DNA of 64,000 nt. It comes from Tellurirhabdus rosea (GTDB taxonomy: Bacteria > Bacteroidota > Bacteroidia > Cytophagales > Spirosomataceae). Of the stretch, positions 7,622 through 16,600 are shown in pieces. The stretch's first letter is position 1. Every line of letters begins with the position of its first letter. The notes below the pieces were generated by a model, which worked only from the letters and a program-made list of their open reading frames with translations, was not told the DNA's origin and did not search any database. The position numbers and the translations under genes are program-made. The stretch covers positions 322,001-386,000 of the forward strand of contig NZ_CP111085.1 of NCBI RefSeq assembly GCF_026278345.1, in the 5' to 3' direction.

Positions 7622-8554
7622 ATGCGGCCCCTGCGGCCTTTGTACTCGCTGTCAATCACCGTGCATTCACTCGCCGTCGTTATCCCGACTTTCAACCGGA
7701 AAACCTACCTACGGACGCTTCTGGACCAGCTGCTCCGGCAGGAAGGCAGTGACTTCCGCCTGTCGGTGGTGGTCGTGGTGGACGGGTCTACCGACGGAAC
7801 GGACGAACTGCTCCGGACCGAGTTCCCGGCGGTGCATGTCGTGCCGGGAACGGGGCAATGGTGGTTCACCCGCTGCGTGAACGAAGGCATTCGCTTCGCC
7901 CGTCAGCACCTTTCGGTGGACCAGATTCTGGTCATGAACGATGATTCGGAACTGGACACGTCGTATGTTTCTACCCTGCTGCGCTGTTACCGGGAAGCGG
8001 GTCCGCGGTCCGTTCTGGGCAGTCTGTCCGTCACCCGGGACGCTCCGGCACGGGTGACGTTTTCGGGCAATCCGCGGACGCTGCGGTGGCTGATGAAACA
8101 GGACCCGTACGTGCCCTTCATGACCCCCTACCGCCCGGCGCAGTTTACGGGCCTGCACCCGACCCAGACCCTGAACGGCCGCGGCATGCTCCTGCCGGTT
8201 GCGGTGCTGGATGAAATCGGTCTTTTCGACGAACGACGCTTTCCGCAGTACGGCTCCGACGACGACATGGCCCTGCGCGCCGTGACCGCCGGTATTCCTA
8301 CCTACGTCGCCTGGGAAGCCGTGGTTTACGACCATACCGGCATGACTTCGGCCGGAACGGTTTACCTGAGGCCGCCGCTGAAGACGTTTCTGAAAAGTTT
8401 CTTCAATCCCTACTCGGTCAATTCCCTGACCAAAACGTTTCATTTTTACCGCAAACACGGTCTGCCGCTGCTGTGGCCGGTCGGCTTTGCGCTGAGTCTG
8501 GTGGCAACCGTCCGGGCCTACGCCTGGAAATACCGCCGCCAGCAACCGAACTGA
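7622..8554 (+). CDS. Family 2 glycosyltransferase
   Basis: A 310-aa GT-A enzyme. The nucleotide-sugar binding start is LAVVIPTFNRKTYLRTLLDQ, with VVVVDGSTDGT and the metal-binding NDDSELD. An acceptor-side FDERRFPQYGSDDDMALRA motif resembles rhamnosyltransferase-like GT2 proteins. The C-terminal ~30 residues (LLWPVGFALSLVATVRAY) may associate with the membrane. The ATG at 7622 lies almost on top of a TATATTTG promoter box, so the GTG at 7661 (giving MHSLAVVIPTFNR) is a credible true start. It is followed by a second GT after 13 bp, forming a two-gene unit. The sugar and acceptor cannot be read from sequence. Confidence 0.85.
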   Translation: MRPLRPLYSLSITVHSLAVVIPTFNRKTYLRTLLDQLLRQEGSDFRLSVVVVVDGSTDGTDELLRTEFPAVHVVPGTGQWWFTRCVNEGIRFARQHLSVDQILVMNDDSELDTSYVSTLLRCYREAGPRSVLGSLSVTRDAPARVTFSGNPRTLRWLMKQDPYVPFMTPYRPAQFTGLHPTQTLNGRGMLLPVAVLDEIGLFDERRFPQYGSDDDMALRAVTAGIPTYVAWEAVVYDHTGMTSAGTVYLRPPLKTFLKSFFNPYSVNSLTKTFHFYRKHGLPLLWPVGFALSLVATVRAYAWKYRRQQPN

Positions 8555-8567
8555 TTCTGCCTCCTCC

Positions 8568-9431
8568 ATGCGTTACGTCCTCCTGACTCCCCAGAAAAAC
8601 GAACAGCAATACATCGAACAGACCCTGCGGTCGGTCTGCGCCCAGACGATTCTGCCGAAACGCTGGATTATCCTGGACGATAACTCGACCGATTCATCAC
8701 CGGAACTGATCCGGCAATACCAGCAACAACACCCCTGGATTGAATTCATCATCATGCGCGACTTCCGGCCGGACCTGAATTCTACGGGCGGTCGGAGTGG
8801 GGCGCTGATGAATTACGCCCGGGAGCTGATTCAGGACGAAACCGTTGACTTTGTGGTCAAGATCGATGCCGACGTGGCGTTTGCCCCGGACTTCTTCGCC
8901 ACGGTCTTTCAGCATTTTGCAGAAAACCCGAAACTTGGCCTCGCTTCGGGACACTTACGGCAGGACGGCATTCCCGAAACGCTTCACGACTGGACGGGCG
9001 TGCGCGGGGCTACACGCATCTACCGGCGGACGTGTTTTGAGCAGATCGGCAAGTTTTACACCATGCGGGGCGAAGACGAAATTGACACGTTTCTGGCTCA
9101 GCAGAAAGGCTGGCTCACCCGGACGCTGCCCGTTCCCTTCGACCACCTGAAGCCGGAAGGCATTCGCTCGCCCTCGCTGGTCAATCATTTTGACACGGGC
9201 CGCTTCAAAGCCCAGATTCCGTACCGCTTTGACTTCTTTATGCTGACCGTTCTGAAAAATGTCCGGCAGAAACCTTTTGTTCTCGGAGCGGCCATGCAAT
9301 TGTTCGCCTACGTCAAAACCCGCTGGGTGAAAGCCGAACGGCCTTTTCCGCCCGAACTGGGCCGTCATGTCCAGCAGCGGCAATGGCGGAAAATGAGGGG
9401 CGTTTTCTCCCGAAATAAATCCGCAGATTAG
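8568..9431 (+). CDS. Family 2 glycosyltransferase
   Basis: A 287-aa GT-A protein with N-terminal VLLTPQKNEQQYIEQTLRSV, the ILDDNSTDSSPEL nucleotide-binding region and the metal motif KIDADVAF. The GEDEIDTFLAQQKG segment would hold the catalytic base. It belongs to the same broad family as the gene 13 bp upstream but is clearly different in sequence, so it is not a recent duplicate. Likely role is extension of a surface glycan or lipid-linked saccharide, inferred from pairing alone. A bidirectional terminator follows. Confidence 0.85.
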   Translation: MRYVLLTPQKNEQQYIEQTLRSVCAQTILPKRWIILDDNSTDSSPELIRQYQQQHPWIEFIIMRDFRPDLNSTGGRSGALMNYARELIQDETVDFVVKIDADVAFAPDFFATVFQHFAENPKLGLASGHLRQDGIPETLHDWTGVRGATRIYRRTCFEQIGKFYTMRGEDEIDTFLAQQKGWLTRTLPVPFDHLKPEGIRSPSLVNHFDTGRFKAQIPYRFDFFMLTVLKNVRQKPFVLGAAMQLFAYVKTRWVKAERPFPPELGRHVQQRQWRKMRGVFSRNKSAD

Positions 9432-9433
9432 CA

Positions 9434-9465
9434 AAAGTCCCCACCGCCGCAGCCGTGGGGACTTT
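9434..9465. terminator. Bidirectional terminator between convergent genes
   Basis: AAAGTCCCCAC (9434-9444) pairs perfectly with GTGGGGACTTT (9455-9465). It lies between the glycosyltransferase stop and the convergent protease stop, three bases from the latter. Confidence 0.75.
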
Positions 9466-9468
9466 CCG

Positions 9469-12400
9469 TTACCGCTTCACGATCTTTCTCACTTCGCGGC
9501 CTTTTTCGGTCTGAATCGTCAGCAGGTAGGTGCCGGGGGTTAGTCCGCTCAGGTCCAGGGTCGTTTGTCCGGCCGCTGCCCGCGAAACGGTTGCCCCTCC
9601 GGCACTTACCACGCTGATCCCCAGCACATTCGCCCCGGCGGGCACCTCAACGGTCAGGGTCGAGACGACCGGGTTCGGGTACACCCGGACGGCCTCCTGC
9701 CAGGTAGGTTCCAGCCCCGTCACCACCTGTACGTTAAACGACCGCTCTACCGGCGTGGCCGCCTGGTACTGCTCGTTTCCGGCCTGCGTGGCCCGCACGA
9801 CCACTTTTCCGCCTCCTTTCATCGTCAGTTTATTGCCCGAAATCGTTGCCGGACCGGAGACCACCGAGAAGCTTACCGGCAGTCCGGAAGAGGCCGTGGC
9901 CGTCAGCGTGACCGGGTCGCTGCTCAGGTAGCGGTCTTTCAACTCGGCAAACGTGATGGTCTGCGTTTTTTTGGCCGGCTGCGTCCGGGTGCCGGTGCTG
10001 TACCAGACGGCCCAGGAAGCGTTATTGTACACCGTTTCGGCGTCGGTATCGGGCGTGATTTTGTCCGTTTTCAGGCGTACCACCGCCACATCGGGCCGGT
10101 CTTCCTCGCCTAAGGTGTTAAAGATCAGCCGGTCGTCCAGGCGGGAGTAGCCGGGGAAGCCGAGGGTGTTGTTTTCGTAAACACTCGTCAGTTTGCCTTC
10201 GCGCAGGTCGGCGGCCAGAATGAAGTAACTTTCGTCGGTTGCGTTGTAATAATCAAACGTGATGATGTTCGGCGAATTTTTGGAGAACGACGGGTTGCCC
10301 ACGCTTTCGCCTTCTTCAAGGTTGGAGAACAGTTTTTCGATTTCGCCCTGCCCGAAGGTTTTCTTCGCGGTGTCCCAGGCGCGCAGGAAGCCAACGTCCC
10401 AGTAATCGATCGCCGCCCCATCCAGACTTTTCAGTTTGTTGTAGGCATCGTAGATGATGTACTCCCCGCTCGGGTCCCATTCGAACGAATCGGCATATTC
10501 GACTTCGCCCGTTTTGACACCTTCGGCCGAAGTCGGGTTGAAGAGGCCAAATTTCTTCCATTTCTTCAGTTCGTAGCTGTAGACCCAGATCGCCTTGTCC
10601 TTTTCATCCGTCAGGGCGGCCAGTTTGGTCCCGTCGCGGGAAATGGCGACGTTGTCCCAGATGGCTTCGTCCGAAATAATCGATTCCTGCGGCGTGCCGG
10701 TCAGGTTAATGGCGCGTATTTTCTTGTCGTCGGATACGTAATAGGCAAATTTTCCGTCGTCGGTCACGCTAGGCTTGTGCTTCAGCATGGCCTTCACTTT
10801 GGCGTCGAATTTGTCTTTGCCGAACTCCACCGTATACAGTTTGGCGTCACCGCCGTAAAGCAGAATCATGTCCTGCCCGTTGTTGGTCGGCAGGTCTTTG
10901 GCCGGTTCTTCCGGTGTTTCGGTGGTCTCCAGAATACCCACCGCGTCGAACGCCTGTTTGGCGGCGGTCACCTCCGGGCTGCCGGCCCCAAAGAGGTCGC
11001 CCGCCGAGCGGACCACGGCCAGGCGGCAATCCAGAAATTTGGACGTCCGGGTGAGGTACGTCGTCAGGGCGCGGTAGTAGATTTTCTCGGCCTTATCCCG
11101 GCCGATGGCCGTGGCGATTTTGTAAAAGGCGTGGTTGGGAATCCCGCTGTTGGCGTGCACGCCCCCGTTGTCCTTCTCGGTTTCGACAAACTCCGACATG
11201 TGTTTGGGCTGATACCCGAGGGTTCCTTTCCCGTTCTGGTTCGGATTCGCGAAGCTCCGCATGGCGCCGCTGGTGTATTTGGTTTTGAGGACAACATCCT
11301 CGCCCAGCGTCCAGTCGTCCCGGTCGATCATCATTCCGAAGACATCCGCAAACGATTCGTTCAGCGCGCCGGACTGTCCTTTGTACTCCAGGTTGGCCGA
11401 ATGTTCGACCACGCCATGCGTCATTTCGTGCCCGGCCACGTCCAGCCCGCCCGCCAGCGGTTTGCAGTAGAGGTTCCCGTTGCCGTAGCCCATGTACTCC
11501 CCGTTCCAGAACGCGTTATCCATGCCTTTACCGTCGTCCTCCACGATGTTGATGATGGACAGCATATTGCCGCCCTTGCCGTTCAGCGAAGTCCGTTTGT
11601 GCACACTCTGGTAGTAATCGTAGGCTTTGGAGGCGTTCGTATGGGCCGAGATGGCCGTGGCGCTCCAGTTGGTGTTGCTGGTCGAAATGTTGTGTTTAAC
11701 TTTCCAGTTGTCGCCGTAGGTATTGCCCGCATCCAGCGTCAGCAGGGCCCCCACGCCGTTATTGGGCAGTTTGGAAGCCGTTTTATCAAACATGGACTTG
11801 GAGCCGTCGATCAGGAAGTAAGTGCTTCCGATCAGGTACGTCTGGAAGGTCTGGCTCACCCCGTTAAGGTCTTTCCCGGTGGCCTTGACCGGCCCGTCGA
11901 CGCCGCAGGTGGTGTTGATTTTGTCGAGAACCGCTCCGGTTTGGGCATCGACTACGTACTCCCAGCGCTCGATCAGGTTCGGGCGGACGGTCAGCCGGTA
12001 GGCCAGCACCGTTTCGTCGGCCACCGGATACAGGCACAATTCGCCTTCCGCGGCTTTCATTTTCAATATATTGTCACCAAACGTCCGGACGATCGATTCC
12101 TTCCGAACGTCCTGCAGCGCCCGGCCGGACGCTTCTGTCAGCGAAAGCGAGGGCGTGACAACCGCGTTTTTGATGACCCGAAACGACCCATTCAGCAGTT
12201 TCACTTCGCCATTCTCGACGTGCGCAATCAGTTCGCTGCCGTACACCGGCACGCCCTGGTAACGCTGGGCCAGCCGGACGTGGGTTTGTCCCAGCGCATC
12301 GGTTTCCGTTTTGCTGATGGTCAGCTCCTGCTCCGGATTCGTGACCGACAGCAGCGCTTTGACCTGTCCGATGAAGTCAAAGACTGTGGCGTTGAGACTG

Positions 12401-12708
12401 CGCCGGGCGGCCCGGGCCGAGGGTTTGGCCGGGGTCCGGTTTTCGATGTAGACGGGCCGGTTGGAGCTGGTATCCCGCACGACCCGGAGACGCAGCGGCT
12501 GCCGCTGCAGGCTGGTGGTAGTAGCCAGCAGGCCGTTCCGGGAAGGAACCGCCGGAAGGACCGGCATGGGCGTTTCTTCGGCCTTCAGGCGCTGGACCAG
12601 CCCCGGCGTGGCGGAGGCGTTCTTCATTTTCCGGCCAAAACCCGGCCCCGGCTGCGCCATCGCGCCGACAGCCACGCTCAGCAGGAGGGTGGATAAAATT
12701 GCTTTCAT
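9469..12708 (-). CDS. Secreted M4 (thermolysin-like) metalloprotease with beta-propeller and T9SS sorting domain
   Basis: A 1079-aa secreted protease. A signal peptide (1-18) is followed by an FTP/PepSY propeptide (~100-265) and an M4 catalytic domain (~270-592). Zinc site HEMTH is at 427-431 with the third ligand E451 in NESFAD; the stabilising histidine is H518 in GGVHANSGIP. Residues ~605-905 carry repeated WD/PD40-like strands (FAYYVSDDKKIRAINL, YIIYDAYNKL), i.e. a TolB-like propeller. An Ig-like segment (~912-990) and a C-terminal type A sorting domain (VYPNPVVSTLTVEV to VRKIVKR) follow. The sorting domain implies export through the type IX system. A propeller on an M4 peptidase is unusual. 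Confidence 0.9.
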   Translation of the reverse strand: MKAILSTLLLSVAVGAMAQPGPGFGRKMKNASATPGLVQRLKAEETPMPVLPAVPSRNGLLATTTSLQRQPLRLRVVRDTSSNRPVYIENRTPAKPSARAARRSLNATVFDFIGQVKALLSVTNPEQELTISKTETDALGQTHVRLAQRYQGVPVYGSELIAHVENGEVKLLNGSFRVIKNAVVTPSLSLTEASGRALQDVRKESIVRTFGDNILKMKAAEGELCLYPVADETVLAYRLTVRPNLIERWEYVVDAQTGAVLDKINTTCGVDGPVKATGKDLNGVSQTFQTYLIGSTYFLIDGSKSMFDKTASKLPNNGVGALLTLDAGNTYGDNWKVKHNISTSNTNWSATAISAHTNASKAYDYYQSVHKRTSLNGKGGNMLSIINIVEDDGKGMDNAFWNGEYMGYGNGNLYCKPLAGGLDVAGHEMTHGVVEHSANLEYKGQSGALNESFADVFGMMIDRDDWTLGEDVVLKTKYTSGAMRSFANPNQNGKGTLGYQPKHMSEFVETEKDNGGVHANSGIPNHAFYKIATAIGRDKAEKIYYRALTTYLTRTSKFLDCRLAVVRSAGDLFGAGSPEVTAAKQAFDAVGILETTETPEEPAKDLPTNNGQDMILLYGGDAKLYTVEFGKDKFDAKVKAMLKHKPSVTDDGKFAYYVSDDKKIRAINLTGTPQESIISDEAIWDNVAISRDGTKLAALTDEKDKAIWVYSYELKKWKKFGLFNPTSAEGVKTGEVEYADSFEWDPSGEYIIYDAYNKLKSLDGAAIDYWDVGFLRAWDTAKKTFGQGEIEKLFSNLEEGESVGNPSFSKNSPNIITFDYYNATDESYFILAADLREGKLTSVYENNTLGFPGYSRLDDRLIFNTLGEEDRPDVAVVRLKTDKITPDTDAETVYNNASWAVWYSTGTRTQPAKKTQTITFAELKDRYLSSDPVTLTATASSGLPVSFSVVSGPATISGNKLTMKGGGKVVVRATQAGNEQYQAATPVERSFNVQVVTGLEPTWQEAVRVYPNPVVSTLTVEVPAGANVLGISVVSAGGATVSRAAAGQTTLDLSGLTPGTYLLTIQTEKGREVRKIVKR

Positions 12709-12745
12709 GATTCAGGAGTACTTGTTGTTTTGTGCGGATCAGGGG

Positions 12746-13192
12746 CTACCGGGCGCTGGCGACCATCGTCATGAACGACCGGTAAAGTTTGGTATATGAA
12801 GCCGGGGCGGGCTGACGCGGATCGCCCCAGGTTACGGTATGCTCCTCCTTGGCGCGTTTCCAGCGAACAAAGCGGTAAACGTTGCCGGGATTGTCGAAAC
12901 GGGCCGACCGGATGCGGCAATCATCTTCGACCATTTTGAAGAGTCGCCGGACGATTGCGGCGGGCTGTTTGCGGAGGCGGGTAAAAGCGGAATCGCCTTC
13001 GGACCGGGCGTACAGATTTCCGTTTTCGAACAGATAATAGGTGTCGGTCAGGCCGGTGATGCCCCCGCCGCTTCCCACCACCAGCTGACGACCCCGGTAG
13101 GAGTCCGGATTGGAGGAACCACTTTCGGGACCAAAGGCTGCCTGAAGGCAAACCCCGATTGACAGACTGAGCAGAATGAGGACAGAACGCAT
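12746..13192 (-). CDS. Small secreted protein of unknown function
   Basis: A 148-aa protein with an N-terminal signal peptide (about 1-19). The mature part contains a glycine-rich VVGSGGGITGLTDTYYLFENG segment, then a helical FTRLRKQPAAIVRRLFKMVED region. I recall similar short Bacteroidota proteins with a GGGFTG-type motif followed by a tyrosine/leucine run, but no function. It lies 37 bp upstream of the M4 protease on the same strand and may be co-transcribed. A protease inhibitor or chaperone role would be speculation. Confidence 0.6.
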   Translation of the reverse strand: MRSVLILLSLSIGVCLQAAFGPESGSSNPDSYRGRQLVVGSGGGITGLTDTYYLFENGNLYARSEGDSAFTRLRKQPAAIVRRLFKMVEDDCRIRSARFDNPGNVYRFVRWKRAKEEHTVTWGDPRQPAPASYTKLYRSFMTMVASAR

Positions 13193-13609
13193 GGCAGTAT
13201 GGAATGGACAGCGGCGAAAATAAAGCGGTCGTCAGGCGAAGGCCAGCCCCTTCTGCTCAAGTCGTCATTATTGACGGATGAAACGTTGATTGTCCCGTGC
13301 CAACAGGAGGCGGTCGGCGGGAATTATTTTAGCGTCCGGCGTTGTTTTCTGGCAGAATGAAGGGCCGGAAAATCCACGAGGCTTTTGTCATTTATTCACT
13401 AAGCAAGAAGAATTTGTACCAATTTCATAAAATGCCGTTTAGCAAAGCATATTTCGCATTTGGGTATTTTAACAAAATATTTTTGGCTATATATTGCATA
13501 ACCAAATACAATCTGCTTACTAGAATTCCCGCCAACGGGTTTTACTTCTTCTAAATAGTCTGTGGACAGATTGAAAAAAATTCAACAAAACCACAAAAAA
13601 CTTACGCCG
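13193..13609. other. AT-rich intergenic region upstream of gltB
   Basis: About 417 bases between divergent genes. The half next to gltB (13370-13560) is markedly AT-rich and holds a small palindrome TATTTT-AAC-AAAATA (13465-13479). No canonical TAnnTTTG box stands out. The open frame from 13342 has no protein-like character. This is the expected place for regulation of glutamate synthase, but no specific operator is recognised. Confidence 0.5.
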
Positions 13610-16600
13610 ATGTCTGTTACCGATGTTCCCCAACAGGGCCTCTACCGGTCCGAATTTGAACACGACGCCTGTGGAATTGGATTTGTGGCGCACGTCAAAG
13701 GCCGGAAGTCACACCGGATTGTGGAGGACGCGCTGACGATGCTGACCCGAATGGACCACCGCGGCGCGTGCGGCTGTGAGGTCAACACGGGCGACGGGGC
13801 CGGTATCCTCTTCCAGATTCCCCACGAGTTTTTTGTCGACGAATGCCTGAAACTGGGCTTTTCGCTGCCTTCCGCCGGGGAGTACGGCGTGGGGATGATG
13901 TACATGCCCAAGGACGACAATCTGCGCCGGGAGTGCCGCCAGGTGCTCGAACGGGCGGTTCGGAAGCTGAAACTCGAACTGCTGGGCTACCGCGTCGTAC
14001 CGACCGATTCCTCCGACCTCGGCAATGGTTCCCGTTCCGCCGAACCGGTCATGGAGCAGGTGTTTATCAAGAAAGCAGCCGGACTGACGGCAGACGAATT
14101 TGAGCGTAAACTCTACATTCTAAGAAATTACACCACCCGGATCATCAACGAGACCGTCGCGGGAGTGAACAACTCGTTCTACTACGCTTCCCTCTCGGGC
14201 CGGGTCATTACGTATAAAGGCCAGCTGACCACGGGGCAGCTCCGCGGCTATTTTCCGGACCTTCAGCGCGAGGAACTGGTGTCGGCCATGGCGGTCATTC
14301 ACTCCCGCTTCTCGACCAACACCTTCCCGTCGTGGAAACTGGCCCAGCCGTTCCGCTACATCGCCCACAACGGCGAGATCAACACCGTGAAGGGGAACGT
14401 CAACTGGCTGAAAGCGGCCGAAGCCATGCTGGAGTCCGAGCTGTTCACGCAGGAAGAACTCGACATGCTGAAGCCGATCTGCGACCATAACCAGTCGGAC
14501 TCGGCCAACCTCGACAATGCCATCGAACTGCTCGTGATGTCGGGTCGTTCGCTGCCGCACGCCATGATGATGGTGATTCCGGAAGCCTGGGACGGTAATG
14601 AGGAGATGGACCCCATCCGGCACGCCTTCTACGAATTCCACGCGGCGCTTCAGGAGCCCTGGGACGGTCCGGCCTCGATCTCCTTCACGGACGGCCGCAT
14701 CGTGGGTGCTACCCTCGACCGGAACGGCCTGCGTCCCTCGCGCTACTGGGTCACGGAGGACGACGTGGTCATTATGGCCTCCGAAGCCGGGGTCCTCGAC
14801 GTAGATCCGGCCACGGTCGTCAAGAAAGGCCGTCTGCAGCCGGGCCGCATGTTCGTCGTGGACATGGAGCAGGGCCGCATCATTGCCGACGAAGAACTCA
14901 AAAACGACATTTGCTCGCGCCAGCCGTATCAGCAGTGGCTCGACGAATATAAAATCAAGACCAGCGACCTGCCGACGCCTTCGCGGAAGTACGGCCCGAT
15001 TGCGAAGGAAGAACTGCTCAAAAAGCAGCTCAGCTTCGGCATGACGTCGGAAGACCTGCGGATGATTCTGGCCCCGATGGCCGAAACCGGCCTGGAACCG
15101 CTGGGTTCGATGGGCGTCGATACGCCGCTGGCCGTGCTTTCGGAGCAGAGCCAGCACCTGGCCAACTACTTCAAGCAGCTGTTCGCGCAGGTGACCAACC
15201 CGCCGATCGACCCCATTCGGGAACGGGCCATCATGTCGCTCATTTCCTTCGTGGGCTCGACGGGCAACCTGCTGACCGAATCGCCGCTGCACTGCCGCCA
15301 GATCGAACTCGAACAGCCGGTGCTGACGACGGAAGAGTTTGACAAACTGCGGTTTGTCGACAAAAACCACTTCCAGGCGAAAACCATCACCACCTATTTC
15401 CGCGCCGACCAGGGCGGAATCGGGCTGGAACGGGCCATCGAGCGGATTTGCCGCTACGCCGAGGACGCCATTGAAGACGGGTTCGAGATCATCATCCTCT
15501 CCGACCGGGCTATCGACTCGGACCACGCGCCCATCCCGACCCTGCTCGCAACGGCCGCCATTCACCACCACCTCATCCGCAAAGGACTGCGGGGCAAGGT
15601 CGGCATTCTGGTGGAGGCCGGGGACGTCTGGGAATCGCACCACTTCGCGACCCTCATCGGGTACGGTGCCTCGGGCATCAACCCGTACATGGCCTTCGAA
15701 ACGATCGCGGACATGAAAGAGCGCGGGCTGTTGCAGGTGGACTATCCGCTCGACAAACTGTTCCAGAACTACGTCAAAGCCGTCAACAAGGAACTGCTGA
15801 AGATTTTCTCGAAAATGGGCATCTCGACCCTGCAATCGTACCAGGGTGCGATGATTTTCGAGTGCCTCGGCCTGAACAAAGAGGTGGTGGACCGCTACTT
15901 CACGGGCACCGTTTCGCGAATCGGCGGGATGGGTCTGGAGCAGATCGGCCGCGAAATCCTCGTTCGTCACCGGCAGGCGTTCCCCGACAAGCCCGTCGGC
16001 ACCCCGCGTCTGGAAGTGGGCGGCGTGTACCAGTGGAAGCAGCGCGGCGAAGCCCACACGTTCAACCCGGACACGATTCACCTGCTGCAACAGGCCACGA
16101 AAAAGAACGATTACGGCGTTTACAAAAAATACGCGAAACTGATCGACGACCAGACGCAGAAGGCCCTGACCCTGCGCGGTCTGATGAAGTTCCGCAAAGG
16201 CAACCCCGTTCCGCTGGACGAAGTGGAGCCGATTGAAAGCATTTTCAAGCGGTTTGCCACGGGTGCCATGTCGTTCGGGTCTATTTCGTGGGAAGCCCAC
16301 ACGACGCTGGCGATTGCCATGAACCGCATCGGCGGCAAAAGCAATTCCGGCGAAGGCGGCGAAGACGAACGACGCTTCGGCAAACTGGCAAACGGCGACA
16401 GCCTGAACTCGGCCATCAAACAGGTGGCTTCGGGCCGCTTCGGGGTGACGAGCCACTACCTGACCAACGCCGAGGAACTGCAGATCAAAATGGCCCAGGG
16501 TGCCAAACCGGGCGAAGGCGGTCAGCTGCCGGGTCACAAGGTGGACGACTGGATCGGCCGGACCCGTCATTCGACGCCGGGTGTGGGTCTGATTTCGCCC

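Noticed and set aside
10777-12696. 639-codon open frame opposite the M4 protease
   Set aside because: It is the antisense of a gene with complete protease motifs. GC-rich third positions create long antisense frames, and the translation is Arg/His/Gln-rich without domains.
13342-13554. 70-codon open frame in the gltB upstream region
   Set aside because: AT-rich intergenic DNA; Phe/Lys/Tyr-rich translation with no conserved feature and no spacing typical of a gene.
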